From assembly GCA_000023185.1 (NCBI GenBank), contig CP001627.1, forward strand, positions 62,001 to 126,000: DNA of 64,000 bases, given 5' to 3'. Below are positions 23,999 through 31,625 of the stretch, one piece after another; the first letter of the stretch is position 1; every line of letters starts with the position of its first letter. The translations under genes were made by a program, and so were the position numbers. The notes beneath the pieces are model-generated. The model was not told the origin of the DNA and ran no database searches. It worked only from the letters and a program-made list of their open reading frames with translations. The DNA is from Rhizobium leguminosarum bv. trifolii WSM1325 (GTDB lineage Bacteria > Pseudomonadota > Alphaproteobacteria > Rhizobiales > Rhizobiaceae).

Positions 23999-24673
23999 GT
24001 GATCCATATTAAAGATATCGCCGAACGGCCAAGCAAAGCCGATATCGACGCCGTTTCCAAATTTTCACCCGCGACGATCCACGAAGCCCAAGGGCGCCGC
24101 GGAGCCCTTTCCTCCCGCCTCAAGCCCGTCGACTACCGCATGAAACTGTGCGGCCCGGCCTTCACGGTGAAATGCGCGCCGCGTGACAACATCATGCTGC
24201 AGCTCGCCATCAACTACGCAAAGCCGGGCGATATCATCGTCGTATCGGCGGGCGAATACGAAGAGGCCGGATCCTTCGGCGATGTGCTTGCCAATGCCTG
24301 CCTTGCAAAAGGTATCGGCGGTCTCGTGACCGACACCGGCGTGCGCGACACGCTGCAACTGAGGGAGCTTGGCTTCCCGGTCTTCTCGCTCAGCGTCTGC
24401 ATCAAGGGGACGGTGAAGGAAACCATCGCGGCGGTGAACGACACGATCATCGTCGGCGGCGAAATCATCCATCCCGGCGACATCATCGCCGGTGATGCCG
24501 ACGGCCTGGTGGTCGTGCGTCGCCAGGAAGCGCAGGAAGTCGCCAGGCTGTCACAGAGCCGCGAAGATGCCGAGGCCGGCTATATCGCGGCATATAAGCA
24601 GGGCAAATCGGTCATCGAGGTCAGCAATCTCGAACCGGTGCTGAAAGCCAAGGGTCTCGTCGTCGACATCTGA
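23999..24673 (+). CDS. RraA-family aldolase/decarboxylase-like protein
   Basis: About 224 residues of the RraA / 4-hydroxy-4-methyl-2-oxoglutarate aldolase family. Key segments are SPATIHEAQGRRGAL, GGLVTDTGVRDTLQLRELGF with the substrate-binding R-D pair, and GDIIAGDADGLVVVRRQEA. Family enzymes cleave 4-hydroxy-2-oxo acids or decarboxylate oxaloacetate with a divalent metal. The start is the GTG at 23999, six bases after GGGAGG; an in-frame ATG at 23951 would lie inside the upstream hairpin region. Last gene of the SDR/importer operon. SDR oxidation of an imported hydroxy acid followed by aldol cleavage is a possible route (inference). Confidence 0.83.
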   Translation: MIHIKDIAERPSKADIDAVSKFSPATIHEAQGRRGALSSRLKPVDYRMKLCGPAFTVKCAPRDNIMLQLAINYAKPGDIIVVSAGEYEEAGSFGDVLANACLAKGIGGLVTDTGVRDTLQLRELGFPVFSLSVCIKGTVKETIAAVNDTIIVGGEIIHPGDIIAGDADGLVVVRRQEAQEVARLSQSREDAEAGYIAAYKQGKSVIEVSNLEPVLKAKGLVVDI

Positions 24674-24713
24674 GACGACAGCGCAATAGCCATCAGCCCT
24701 GCCACTTTATAAA

Positions 24714-24738
24714 GCGGCTGGCCTTTTCGGCCAGCCGC
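24714..24738 (+). terminator. Hairpin terminator of the SDR/RraA operon
   Basis: GCGGCTGGCC and GGCCAGCCGC form a perfect 10-base GC-rich stem around TTTTC, 40 bases after the RraA-family stop. The tail is CTTATG without a long T-tract. It is well placed to end the upstream operon. Confidence 0.65.
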
Positions 24739-24786
24739 CTTATGCAAGAACGCTACCAGGCAGGCGCCACGCCTCCAAGATCGGTC

Positions 24787-24823
24787 TGGACACTATTATG
24801 GACGCATGTTCTATAAAATGGAC
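24787..24823 (+). promoter_or_regulatory. Promoter region with three TGGAC repeats (candidate IclR operator)
   Basis: TGGAC occurs at 24787-24791, 24799-24803 and 24819-24823; the last two end the related strings CTATTATGGAC (24793-24803) and CTATAAAATGGAC (24811-24823). A TATAAA at 24812 may serve as -10 box, with TGGACA 19 bases upstream. The same CTATA...GGAC box occurs in both orientations in the iclR/binding-protein divergent promoter at 34293-34328. It lies 20 bases before the unknown gene at 24844. Confidence 0.5.
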
Positions 24824-24843
24824 AGATTCGACGGGAGCTCGCC

Positions 24844-26028
24844 ATGCATCTTTCCATGTGGACTTATCCCTGGGACATCCAGGACCAGGGGCTTGCAGCA
24901 CTCGCCGCCGAGCTTCGCGGCCGCGCCGGCCTGAACACGGTCAGCCTGGCGACCTCCTATCATGCCGGCCGGTTCCTGCAGCCGCGGAGCCCGCAGCAGA
25001 AGGCCTATTTCCCCGAGGACGGGACGGTCTACTTCCGGCCGGATGAAAGCCTGTGGCAGGACAAGCTGATCCGGCCGCTGATGGCTGGGAATGTCACTGA
25101 GCGCGGCGACATGCTGGAAACCCTCGTCCAGGGACGCGAGGCGACGGGTCTCAAGGTCTCCTGCTGGACTGTCTGCCTGCACAATACCCGCCTCGGCATG
25201 CTGCATCCCGATCATGTGACGCGGAACGCCTTCGGCAATCCCAACTATTACAATCTTTGCCCCTCCAGCCCGGCGGCGCGGGCCTATGCCGTCACCCTCG
25301 TTCGCGACATCACGACCAACTACCGGCCCGATATGGTGGAGCTCGAGAGCCCGAATTTCATGGGCTTCGCGCATGAATATCATCACGAAAAAGACGGTGT
25401 CGGCCTGAACGCCGAAGACGATTTCCTGCTGTCGCTCTGCTTCTGCGACCATTGCACGGCGCGCGCCACAAAGGCCGGTGTGCCGGTCGAAGGCGCGCGC
25501 GGATCGGTCGCGCGCTTCATCGCCGAACTTTGCGAACGAGCTATCCCGGAACGGCAGTTCCCGGACTTTCCGGCCGCCGGCATCGATGCCTTTCGCGACC
25601 ATCCAGATCTGCATGCCTATCTCACCTGGCGCAGCGAACCGGTGACCAGCCTGATCGACGAGATCAAGGCGGCCGCCGATCCGGCAACCCGCATCGTGCT
25701 CATCGACCTGAAGGACGGCTGGCTCGGCGGCGTCGATCTCGCAGCCGTCGGCAAGCTCTGCGACGGGGCGATCCTCTGCTGTTACGACATGGAGCCGGAC
25801 GCCGTCGGCGATGTCATCCGGACCGGCCGGGCGGCAATTGGACCGGGCAAGTTCCTCGCCGTGGGCCTGCGCGTCTTCTATCCCGAGGTCAGCGGGCCGG
25901 CGATCCTGGCCGCACGCGCCAAGGCTGCCGTCGATGCCGGCGCTGACGGCGTGAACTTCTACAATTACGGCCTGATACCGGCAAAGCGTCTCGACTGGGT
26001 CAAGGCAGCGGTCGACGCAATCGCTTGA
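24844..26028 (+). CDS. Protein of unknown function, TIM-barrel-like, with Cys cluster
   Basis: I do not recognise this 394-residue protein with confidence. It has no signal peptide. Alternating strands and helices, the opening HLSMWTYPWDIQDQGLAALA and the closing AAVDAGADGVNFYNYGLIPA suggest a TIM-barrel enzyme, perhaps distantly like glycoside-hydrolase-fold proteins. Possible functional residues are the acidic pair in MVELESPNFMGF (Glu166, Glu168), histidines at 177-181 and a cysteine cluster CFCDHC (199-204) that could bind metal. GGGAG precedes the ATG. It is tail-to-tail (15 bases) with the deacylase gene, and its promoter shares repeats with the IclR/importer promoter, so it probably belongs to that pathway. 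Confidence 0.75.
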   Translation: MHLSMWTYPWDIQDQGLAALAAELRGRAGLNTVSLATSYHAGRFLQPRSPQQKAYFPEDGTVYFRPDESLWQDKLIRPLMAGNVTERGDMLETLVQGREATGLKVSCWTVCLHNTRLGMLHPDHVTRNAFGNPNYYNLCPSSPAARAYAVTLVRDITTNYRPDMVELESPNFMGFAHEYHHEKDGVGLNAEDDFLLSLCFCDHCTARATKAGVPVEGARGSVARFIAELCERAIPERQFPDFPAAGIDAFRDHPDLHAYLTWRSEPVTSLIDEIKAAADPATRIVLIDLKDGWLGGVDLAAVGKLCDGAILCCYDMEPDAVGDVIRTGRAAIGPGKFLAVGLRVFYPEVSGPAILAARAKAAVDAGADGVNFYNYGLIPAKRLDWVKAAVDAIA

Positions 26029-26043
26029 GCAGATCAGCGCTTC

Positions 26044-27057
26044 TCAGGATGCAATGGGTTCGGCGACCTGGATCAGGCAGTCGCCGGCCTGGCTGTCGCA
26101 ATGCAGCCTGTGGGAAATGACAATGCCGCTCTCGGCAAAGCGCAGCTCTTCCTCCGGCTGTTCGAGGCGTTCCAGATCATGATACCATCCGGCAAACTCG
26201 CCGGCGGCAACGGTGGCGCCGAGGGCAACGGCCGGCTCGAACCAGCCTCTGTGGTTCGCATGGATGCCCTGGCTGTGCCTAGATAGTGAAAGCAGCTGCA
26301 ACGGTCCCGGCTCGGCGAGCGGCACGCGCGACAGGACCGGATGCTTCACGATGCCGAGTGTGACGAGCAGCCGGTCGATCGCGGCCGCCGTGAAACCCAT
26401 TGTCTCTTGCGTCACGGTGCCGCCGCCGCCGAACTCGCCGGAAAGACCGATGGTTCCGGCCCGCGCGGCCGCCCCCATCGATGTCGGTGCGGTCGGCCCG
26501 TTATCGGCGACGAAGGCATGCGCGGCACCCATGGCGCGTATCAGTGAAGCGGATCGTTCGAAGCGGGCGGTATCGGCCTGCCGCTCGATCAGCGTGCAGG
26601 GCAGGTGGGCCATGGAGGTGCCGCCCGAATGCAGATCGAGCACGACGTCATGGCGGGGAAAGAGTTCGTGTTCGAGGAAATGCGCCAGACGCGCCGTCGG
26701 CGAGCCGCTGGGATCGCCGGGAAACGCTCGATTGAGGTTGCCGCCGTCGAAGGGCGAGCAGCGCTTGGCCGCCATCACCGCCGGCAGGTTCGCCATTGGC
26801 AGGATGGTGACGGCGCCGCGGATTTCGGCGACATCCAGCAGCCGCATCAGCCGGCCGAGCTGGAGTTCGCCCTCATATTCGTCGCCATGGTTGCCGGCCA
26901 TCAGCAGCAAAGACGGCCCCTCGCCATTCCTGAGGCAAAGGATCGGAATGCGGATCTGATAATAGGGCGACCGGTCGATCGAATAGGGAATGGCGAGATG
27001 GCCGGCCTGCCGGCCCTCGCGCGAAAAGTCGATCGGATTGACGAGACCGCTATGCAT
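26044..27057 (-). CDS. Succinylglutamate desuccinylase/aspartoacylase-family deacylase
   Basis: A 337-residue zinc hydrolase of the M14-like AstE/AspA group. Zinc ligands are visible as GNHGDEYEG (His57, Glu60) and DLHSGG (His143); DGGNLNRAFPGDPSGS is the usual arginine-containing substrate block. It is close in plan to N-acetyl-diaminobutyrate deacetylase (DoeB-like) proteins, which remove acyl groups from amino acids. Its C-terminal 120 residues contain the beta-rich domain of this group (GWFEPAVALGATVAAGEFAG). It is the last gene of the leftward importer operon, 30 bases after ridA. The substrate is probably an N-acyl amino acid derived from the imported compound (inference). Confidence 0.85.
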   Translation of the reverse strand: MHSGLVNPIDFSREGRQAGHLAIPYSIDRSPYYQIRIPILCLRNGEGPSLLLMAGNHGDEYEGELQLGRLMRLLDVAEIRGAVTILPMANLPAVMAAKRCSPFDGGNLNRAFPGDPSGSPTARLAHFLEHELFPRHDVVLDLHSGGTSMAHLPCTLIERQADTARFERSASLIRAMGAAHAFVADNGPTAPTSMGAAARAGTIGLSGEFGGGGTVTQETMGFTAAAIDRLLVTLGIVKHPVLSRVPLAEPGPLQLLSLSRHSQGIHANHRGWFEPAVALGATVAAGEFAGWYHDLERLEQPEEELRFAESGIVISHRLHCDSQAGDCLIQVAEPIAS

Positions 27058-27087
27058 GATGTCTCCAGTGCGGCGGTTGCGATGCCG

Positions 27088-27432
27088 TCAAAGGGCGGCG
27101 ACGGCAGTCATTTCGACACGCAGATCGGGATCGGCGAGACGAGCTTCGGTGCAGGCGCGGGCCGGCGGGTTTTCGATGTCGATCCAGTCATCATAGACGC
27201 TGTTCATCGCCTCGAAATCGACGATCGCCGGCAGGAAGACGTTGACGGCGATCAGGCGCGAGCGGTCGATACCGGCTTCTTGCAAAAGGGCGTCGATCTT
27301 GCCGAGCACGTCGCGGGTCTGATCCTTGATATCAGCCTTGCGATTTTCCGCGACCTGGCCGGCAATATAGACGAGACCGCCGTAGCTGACGGCTTGGCTC
27401 ATACGCGAACCTTTCTGATAACGCTGGATCAT
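27088..27432 (-). CDS. RidA-family protein (enamine/imine deaminase)
   Basis: A 114-residue RidA/YjgF-family protein. RidA proteins hydrolyse reactive enamine/imine intermediates made by PLP dehydratases and oxidases. Family features are GGLVYIAGQVAENR near the N-terminus, the helix SRLIAVNVFLPAIVDFEAMN and the conserved arginine in PPARACTEA, equivalent to the catalytic arginine of RidA. It lies between the PLP amino-acid lyase/deaminase gene (36 bases upstream) and the deacylase (30 bases downstream). This arrangement supports a PLP enzyme that releases an enamine. Confidence 0.9.
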   Translation of the reverse strand: MIQRYQKGSRMSQAVSYGGLVYIAGQVAENRKADIKDQTRDVLGKIDALLQEAGIDRSRLIAVNVFLPAIVDFEAMNSVYDDWIDIENPPARACTEARLADPDLRVEMTAVAAL

Positions 27433-27468
27433 GGCGGGTTTTCCTTTTCTTGCTTTTGGAGGGAGAGT

Positions 27469-28779
27469 TCAGCCGAAGCTGGTCAGATAGGCCGCCGTCA
27501 CCGAATGGTCCGGGTCGAGGCCGTAGAGGATGGCATGCCGGTCAAGGCAGGTGCAGGGATGGGAGATGCCGCACTCGATGACGTCGCCGACCGCGACGTC
27601 GCTGCCGTCGGCAAGGGCGACGAAGGCGTGTTGATCGTTGAGGCGAAACACGTCAGCGCTCTCGAGATCGGCAAGACGCGCGCCATTGCGATAGAGCGCC
27701 AACGGCCGTGGCAGGCCTTGGTCCATGGCCACGTCGCGCATACCCATGCCGCAGATCGCCAGCCGCGGCTCCGGCCGAGAGAGGACCTCGGCCCAGACCC
27801 GCAGCGCCGGACGGAAACCCGCGGCCGCCGAGATCGTCTCGCCGCCGATGCGGAAGCCGCCGCGTGCATCGAGGCCGGCAAGGCCGCGCTCGTAGATGCC
27901 GTGATCGTGGAAGAAGATCGCGCCGCTGCGCAGCACCAGCCGGCAGGCGGGATCGGCCGCAACGGCGGCTGAAAGCCTGGCAATCACGAGGTCGAAAAAC
28001 ACCGAGCCGCCGGCCGTGACGAGGAGCGACCGCTCGTCGCCGATGCGGGCGCGCAGCTTCGGCAGGAAATCGGATGTCACCGCCATCAGCGCGTCGATGC
28101 GACGCATCGTCTCTTCCGCATCGGCGGTCGCGGCCGCACCTTCATAGGCGGCGATGCCGGTCAGCCGGAAGGCCGGCGTCTCCGCGGCAAGGATCGCCTC
28201 CAGAATTGCCTCGGCGGCGGCGACGCCGCGGGCACCGGCGCGACCGGCACCGAACTCCACCAGCAGACCGAGGGGCGGCAGATCGACACGCTCCTGCCAG
28301 GCGGAGCGAAGAGCCTCGACCAGCGCCGTCGAATCCACGAAGATATGAAGTTCCGCATCGGGATAGTGGCCAAGCAGGGCCGCGAGCCGGCGGGCGGCGG
28401 CGGCCCCGCCGATCTCGTTGGCGAGGATCAGCCGGCGCTGTCCCGCCTTGAGCAGGACGGCGGCCTGGCGGATATCGGCGACCGTCGTACCCCAGGCGCC
28501 TGCCGCCAGAAGTGCCTCCGCCAGCGCCATCGACATCGGTGTCTTGGCGTGCGGCGCGATATCGGCGCCGTGGCTCATCACATAGGCCATCATCAGTTCG
28601 ACATTTCCCGTGAAAGCCTGCCGGTCGAGCGAGATCAGCGGCAGGGCCATCCTGCCGTCATAGGGCTTCCATCCCTGCTTGCCGATTGCAGCAAGCGGAA
28701 GCGGCGGATTGCCCGGCGGAAAGCCGCGCACCTGCTCGTCGATCAGCACGTTTTCCGTCGCAATATGGAGGTCAGACAT
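27469..28779 (-). CDS. PLP-dependent amino-acid deaminase (D-serine dehydratase-like, alanine-racemase fold)
   Basis: About 436 residues of the fold-type III family that includes D-threonine aldolase and eukaryotic-type D-serine dehydratase. The PLP lysine is in ADIAPHAKTPMS (Lys79). The C-terminus carries the metal-binding His/Cys segment ISHPCTCLDRH typical of these enzymes. It would cleave or deaminate a D-3-hydroxy amino acid. The ATG at 28779 overlaps the amidohydrolase stop by 8 bases; the open frame extends 53 codons further but that part overlaps the amidohydrolase gene. RidA next door fits an enamine-producing deaminase. Exact substrate unknown. Confidence 0.88.
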   Translation of the reverse strand: MSDLHIATENVLIDEQVRGFPPGNPPLPLAAIGKQGWKPYDGRMALPLISLDRQAFTGNVELMMAYVMSHGADIAPHAKTPMSMALAEALLAAGAWGTTVADIRQAAVLLKAGQRRLILANEIGGAAAARRLAALLGHYPDAELHIFVDSTALVEALRSAWQERVDLPPLGLLVEFGAGRAGARGVAAAEAILEAILAAETPAFRLTGIAAYEGAAATADAEETMRRIDALMAVTSDFLPKLRARIGDERSLLVTAGGSVFFDLVIARLSAAVAADPACRLVLRSGAIFFHDHGIYERGLAGLDARGGFRIGGETISAAAGFRPALRVWAEVLSRPEPRLAICGMGMRDVAMDQGLPRPLALYRNGARLADLESADVFRLNDQHAFVALADGSDVAVGDVIECGISHPCTCLDRHAILYGLDPDHSVTAAYLTSFG

Positions 28780-29728
28780 CGCAGCCACTCCTGATCTCGG
28801 CCGGGTCGGCGATGCCGAGGCGATAGGTGTCATTGGCGGTGGCAAAGAACAGGGCGCGCTGCTCGTCGTAAGAGAGCTCTGAGGCGACCGCTCGGAAAAC
28901 CTGGTAGACCTCGTCGAAGGAGGCGTGCAAGCCCGCAACCGGAAAGTCGCTCGCGAACATGGCGCGCGCCGGGCCGAAACAAGCGAGGCAATGCTCGATC
29001 ACCGGCCGCAGGCTTTCGAGCGTCCACTTATTGTCATAGGCGACGAGGTCGGAAATCTTCAGGCGCAGATTCGGCAAACTGCCGAGCGCCCGCAGACCAC
29101 GGCGCCAGAGCGCCATGCCGTCCTCCGTCCGGTCAGCCGGGCTGCCGCCGTGGTTGAGCACGAAAAGCGTTTGCGGAAAAGCACGCACCAGTTCGAGCGC
29201 CTCATTCATCTGCCAGGGATAAAGCATAAGGTCGAAGACCAGTCCGAGCCGCGTGGCATGGGCAAGTCCCGCCCGCCAGCTGGGATCGTCCATGCGGTTC
29301 GGGCGCGGCGCAAAACTCTTCGCCGCTTCAGGATGCCAGCTCAAAATATCACGGATGCCGACGACATTCGGGTTCGCCGCTTCCGTCTCGAGCAGGCGCA
29401 TGGCGTCCGGCCCGTCGAGAGGAACGCCCGCGATATAACGGCGCGCCACACCGGAGCTGCGGTCGAGGCCATCCAGCCAGCGGCTCTCGTCCAGCGGGCA
29501 GGCAACGGACCAGCCGGCCTCCACATGCACGGTTGCAATTACGTTCTGGCGGGCAGCATCGGCGCGATAATCGTCGATGCCGTAGTCGCGCAGGATCGGC
29601 GCGAGGCTTCCGAAAACCATCTCTTCGCCGGAAGCTCTGGCCTTCTGCAGCCAGGGATGGCGTTGCAGGCTGAGGTCCCAGAGGTGGTGATGCGGGTCGA
29701 TCACCGGCCCGTCATAGAGCTCCGTCAT
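28772..29728 (-). CDS. Amidohydrolase-family protein (COG3618 type)
   Basis: About 318 residues of the amidohydrolase-2 type, a TIM-barrel metal hydrolase. The N-terminal HxH motif is in PVIDPHHHLWDL (His13, His15), and a later histidine lies in LFVLNHGGSPAD, followed by the aspartate in MFASDFPVAG. Relatives hydrolyse lactones or decarboxylate cyclic acids. The ATG at 29728 overlaps the preceding permease stop (ATGA); the open frame continues far upstream through the permease gene and that part is discarded. It may open a lactone or amide ring in the imported compound (inference). Confidence 0.87.
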   Translation of the reverse strand: MTELYDGPVIDPHHHLWDLSLQRHPWLQKARASGEEMVFGSLAPILRDYGIDDYRADAARQNVIATVHVEAGWSVACPLDESRWLDGLDRSSGVARRYIAGVPLDGPDAMRLLETEAANPNVVGIRDILSWHPEAAKSFAPRPNRMDDPSWRAGLAHATRLGLVFDLMLYPWQMNEALELVRAFPQTLFVLNHGGSPADRTEDGMALWRRGLRALGSLPNLRLKISDLVAYDNKWTLESLRPVIEHCLACFGPARAMFASDFPVAGLHASFDEVYQVFRAVASELSYDEQRALFFATANDTYRLGIADPAEIRSGCDV

Positions 29729-30666
29729 CTGCGCGCCTCGCGTCCGGAAACCAGCAGAAGAGCGAGGATCAAGGTGCCGAACATGATCGACCGCCAGCCG
29801 GGGGAGGCATTGACGACGGTGATCAGCGCCGTCGTCGTCACAAGCAGGATTGCCCCGGGAATGGTGCCGGCATAGGTGCCGCGGCCACCGAGGATCGAGC
29901 TGCCGCCGAGCACGACGGCGGCGATCGAGGTCAGCAGATAGGGGTCGCCGATGCCGACATAACCTTGCCGGTTCATGCCGAGCACGAGAATGCCCGCAAG
30001 CCCTGCGAAAAAGCCGGACAGAGTGTGGACGATCAGCGTGTCGCGGGTGACGCTTACGCCGGAAAGTCGGGCCGCCAGCGGGTTTGCCCCAAGCGCCAGG
30101 AAACGGGCGCCGATCGGCATGCGGTGGACGAGCAGCAGGACGACGATCGAGACGACAAGCCACAGGATAATGCCTGAGGGAATGCCGAGCGGCCGCGCCT
30201 GCCCGAGCAGAATGACCGCCGGATTGCTGACGGTAACCGCGCTGCCGCCGGCGACGATGACGAGCAGCCCCTGCAGGAAGGTCGCCATGGCCAGCGTCAT
30301 GATGATCGGCGGCACGCGAAGATAGGCAGCACCGGCGCCGTTCATCAGGCCGATAGCCGCGGCGATGGCAAGGGCCGCCGCGATGCCGGCGAGGCCGGTC
30401 GGGTCCCAGGCTGGCGAGATCAGCGGCAGCAGGATCGCCGTGACTGTTATGACCGCGCCGACGGAGAGATCAATGCCGCCCATCAGGATGACGAGCGTCT
30501 GGCCGGCGGCGGCAATGCCGATCACCGCGGCGAGTTCGAGCAGGTAGCGCAGGTGGCCATAGGCGCCGAAACCACGCAACGTAAAGCTTGCGACGATCCA
30601 GACGAGCGCGACCAGAAGGAAGGTCAGCAGCGGCGGATTGCGGAACGCGGACCTGATGATATTCAT
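29725..30666 (-). CDS. Ribose-type ABC transporter permease
   Basis: About 313 residues of the RbsC/CUT2 permease family with 8-10 hydrophobic segments. Diagnostic sequences are QTLVILMGGIDLSVGAVI and GANPLAARLSGVSV, with AAVVLGGSSILGGRGTYAG near the end. The ATG at 30666 overlaps the stop of the second permease (ATGA); an upstream in-frame start adds five residues only. Two different permeases in one operon suggest a heterodimeric channel. CUT2-type importers in rhizobia carry many non-sugar substrates, which fits the amino-acid enzymes here. Confidence 0.92.
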   Translation of the reverse strand: MNIIRSAFRNPPLLTFLLVALVWIVASFTLRGFGAYGHLRYLLELAAVIGIAAAGQTLVILMGGIDLSVGAVITVTAILLPLISPAWDPTGLAGIAAALAIAAAIGLMNGAGAAYLRVPPIIMTLAMATFLQGLLVIVAGGSAVTVSNPAVILLGQARPLGIPSGIILWLVVSIVVLLLVHRMPIGARFLALGANPLAARLSGVSVTRDTLIVHTLSGFFAGLAGILVLGMNRQGYVGIGDPYLLTSIAAVVLGGSSILGGRGTYAGTIPGAILLVTTTALITVVNASPGWRSIMFGTLILALLLVSGREARR

Positions 30667-31625
30667 CGCCTTGCCCTCCAAGCCCCAAGAAGTTCCGGCA
30701 CGGCGACCGCGCCGACGATGATCAGACCTTGCGCGACATATTGTGCGACCGGCGGGAAGCCCAGGAAGAACATGACGTTGATCATCACCGAGAGCAGCAG
30801 GCTGCCGCAGATCGCGCCGCGCATCGTGCCCTTGCCGCCGAGGAAGCCCACGCCGCCGAGCACGGCGGCGGCAATCGAGTTCAGCGTGAAGGGCGTGCCG
30901 ATAACAGGATCACCCGAGCCGGTCTGCGCAGCGACGAAGAGACCGGTCAGGGCGGCGAGAAGACCGGACAGCGCGAAGGCTGCGACCTTCACCCGTTCAA
31001 CCGGGACGCCGGAGCGGAACGCGCCGACCGGATTGTCGCCGGCCGCGTAGATGCCGAGGCCGAGCGGCGTTGCAAGAAAGGCCTTCCACAGTACCAGGAT
31101 CACGACGAGCAGCAGGAAGGCGACGGGCGTGTGGCCGGCCAGTACCGTCGACAGCCAATCGGGAATGAACCCACCCGGCCGCGGCAGCAGGATGAGTGCG
31201 ACCCCGCCGATGATGAAGGAGCCGGCGAGCGTGACAATGATTGCAGGCAGCCTCAGATAGGTAACGATGACGCCGATGGCGGCGCCGATCAAAAGACCGG
31301 CGAGTGCGACCGCAAGAATGCCGCCCGGCACGCCGAGCGCCCCTTGCATCGTCGTCGCGGCGATCACCGCTCCAAGGCTGACGAGCGGGCCGATTGCGAG
31401 CGTGATGCCGCCGTTCAGCATGAGCAGCGCCTGCGCCATGGTGACGAGCGCCAGCGGGAACCAGTTCTGCGTGAACTTGGAGAAGCCGCCGATCGAAAGG
31501 ATGCCGGGAAAGAGCAGCGCATAGAGGATGAGAAAGGCGGCGACAACCAGATAGAGGCCGGCAAGGCCACGGTTGCGGCGAAGCTGGATCGAGCCGTAGA
31601 GCCGGGATGATGAACTTGTGCTCAT
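30663..31625 (-). CDS. Ribose-type ABC transporter permease
   Basis: A 320-residue RbsC-like permease. Family signatures are QALLMLNGGITLAIGPLVSL, AAGDNPVGAFRSGVPVERVK and IAAAVLGGVGFLGGKGTMRG. The DLSVG segment of standard members reads TLAIG. It overlaps the ATPase stop by four bases and the second permease start by four bases, so translation is probably coupled. Confidence 0.92.
   Translation of the reverse strand: MSTSSSSRLYGSIQLRRNRGLAGLYLVVAAFLILYALLFPGILSIGGFSKFTQNWFPLALVTMAQALLMLNGGITLAIGPLVSLGAVIAATTMQGALGVPGGILAVALAGLLIGAAIGVIVTYLRLPAIIVTLAGSFIIGGVALILLPRPGGFIPDWLSTVLAGHTPVAFLLLVVILVLWKAFLATPLGLGIYAAGDNPVGAFRSGVPVERVKVAAFALSGLLAALTGLFVAAQTGSGDPVIGTPFTLNSIAAAVLGGVGFLGGKGTMRGAICGSLLLSVMINVMFFLGFPPVAQYVAQGLIIVGAVAVPELLGAWRARR

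Noticed and set aside
26605..27972. A 455-codon rightward open frame
   Set aside because: Antisense to the deacylase, RidA and PLP enzyme genes; no domain is visible.
28780..28938. Upstream extension of the PLP lyase/deaminase
   Set aside because: The 53 extra codons overlap the amidohydrolase coding region and look unlike any family N-terminus; the ATG at 28779 is well placed.
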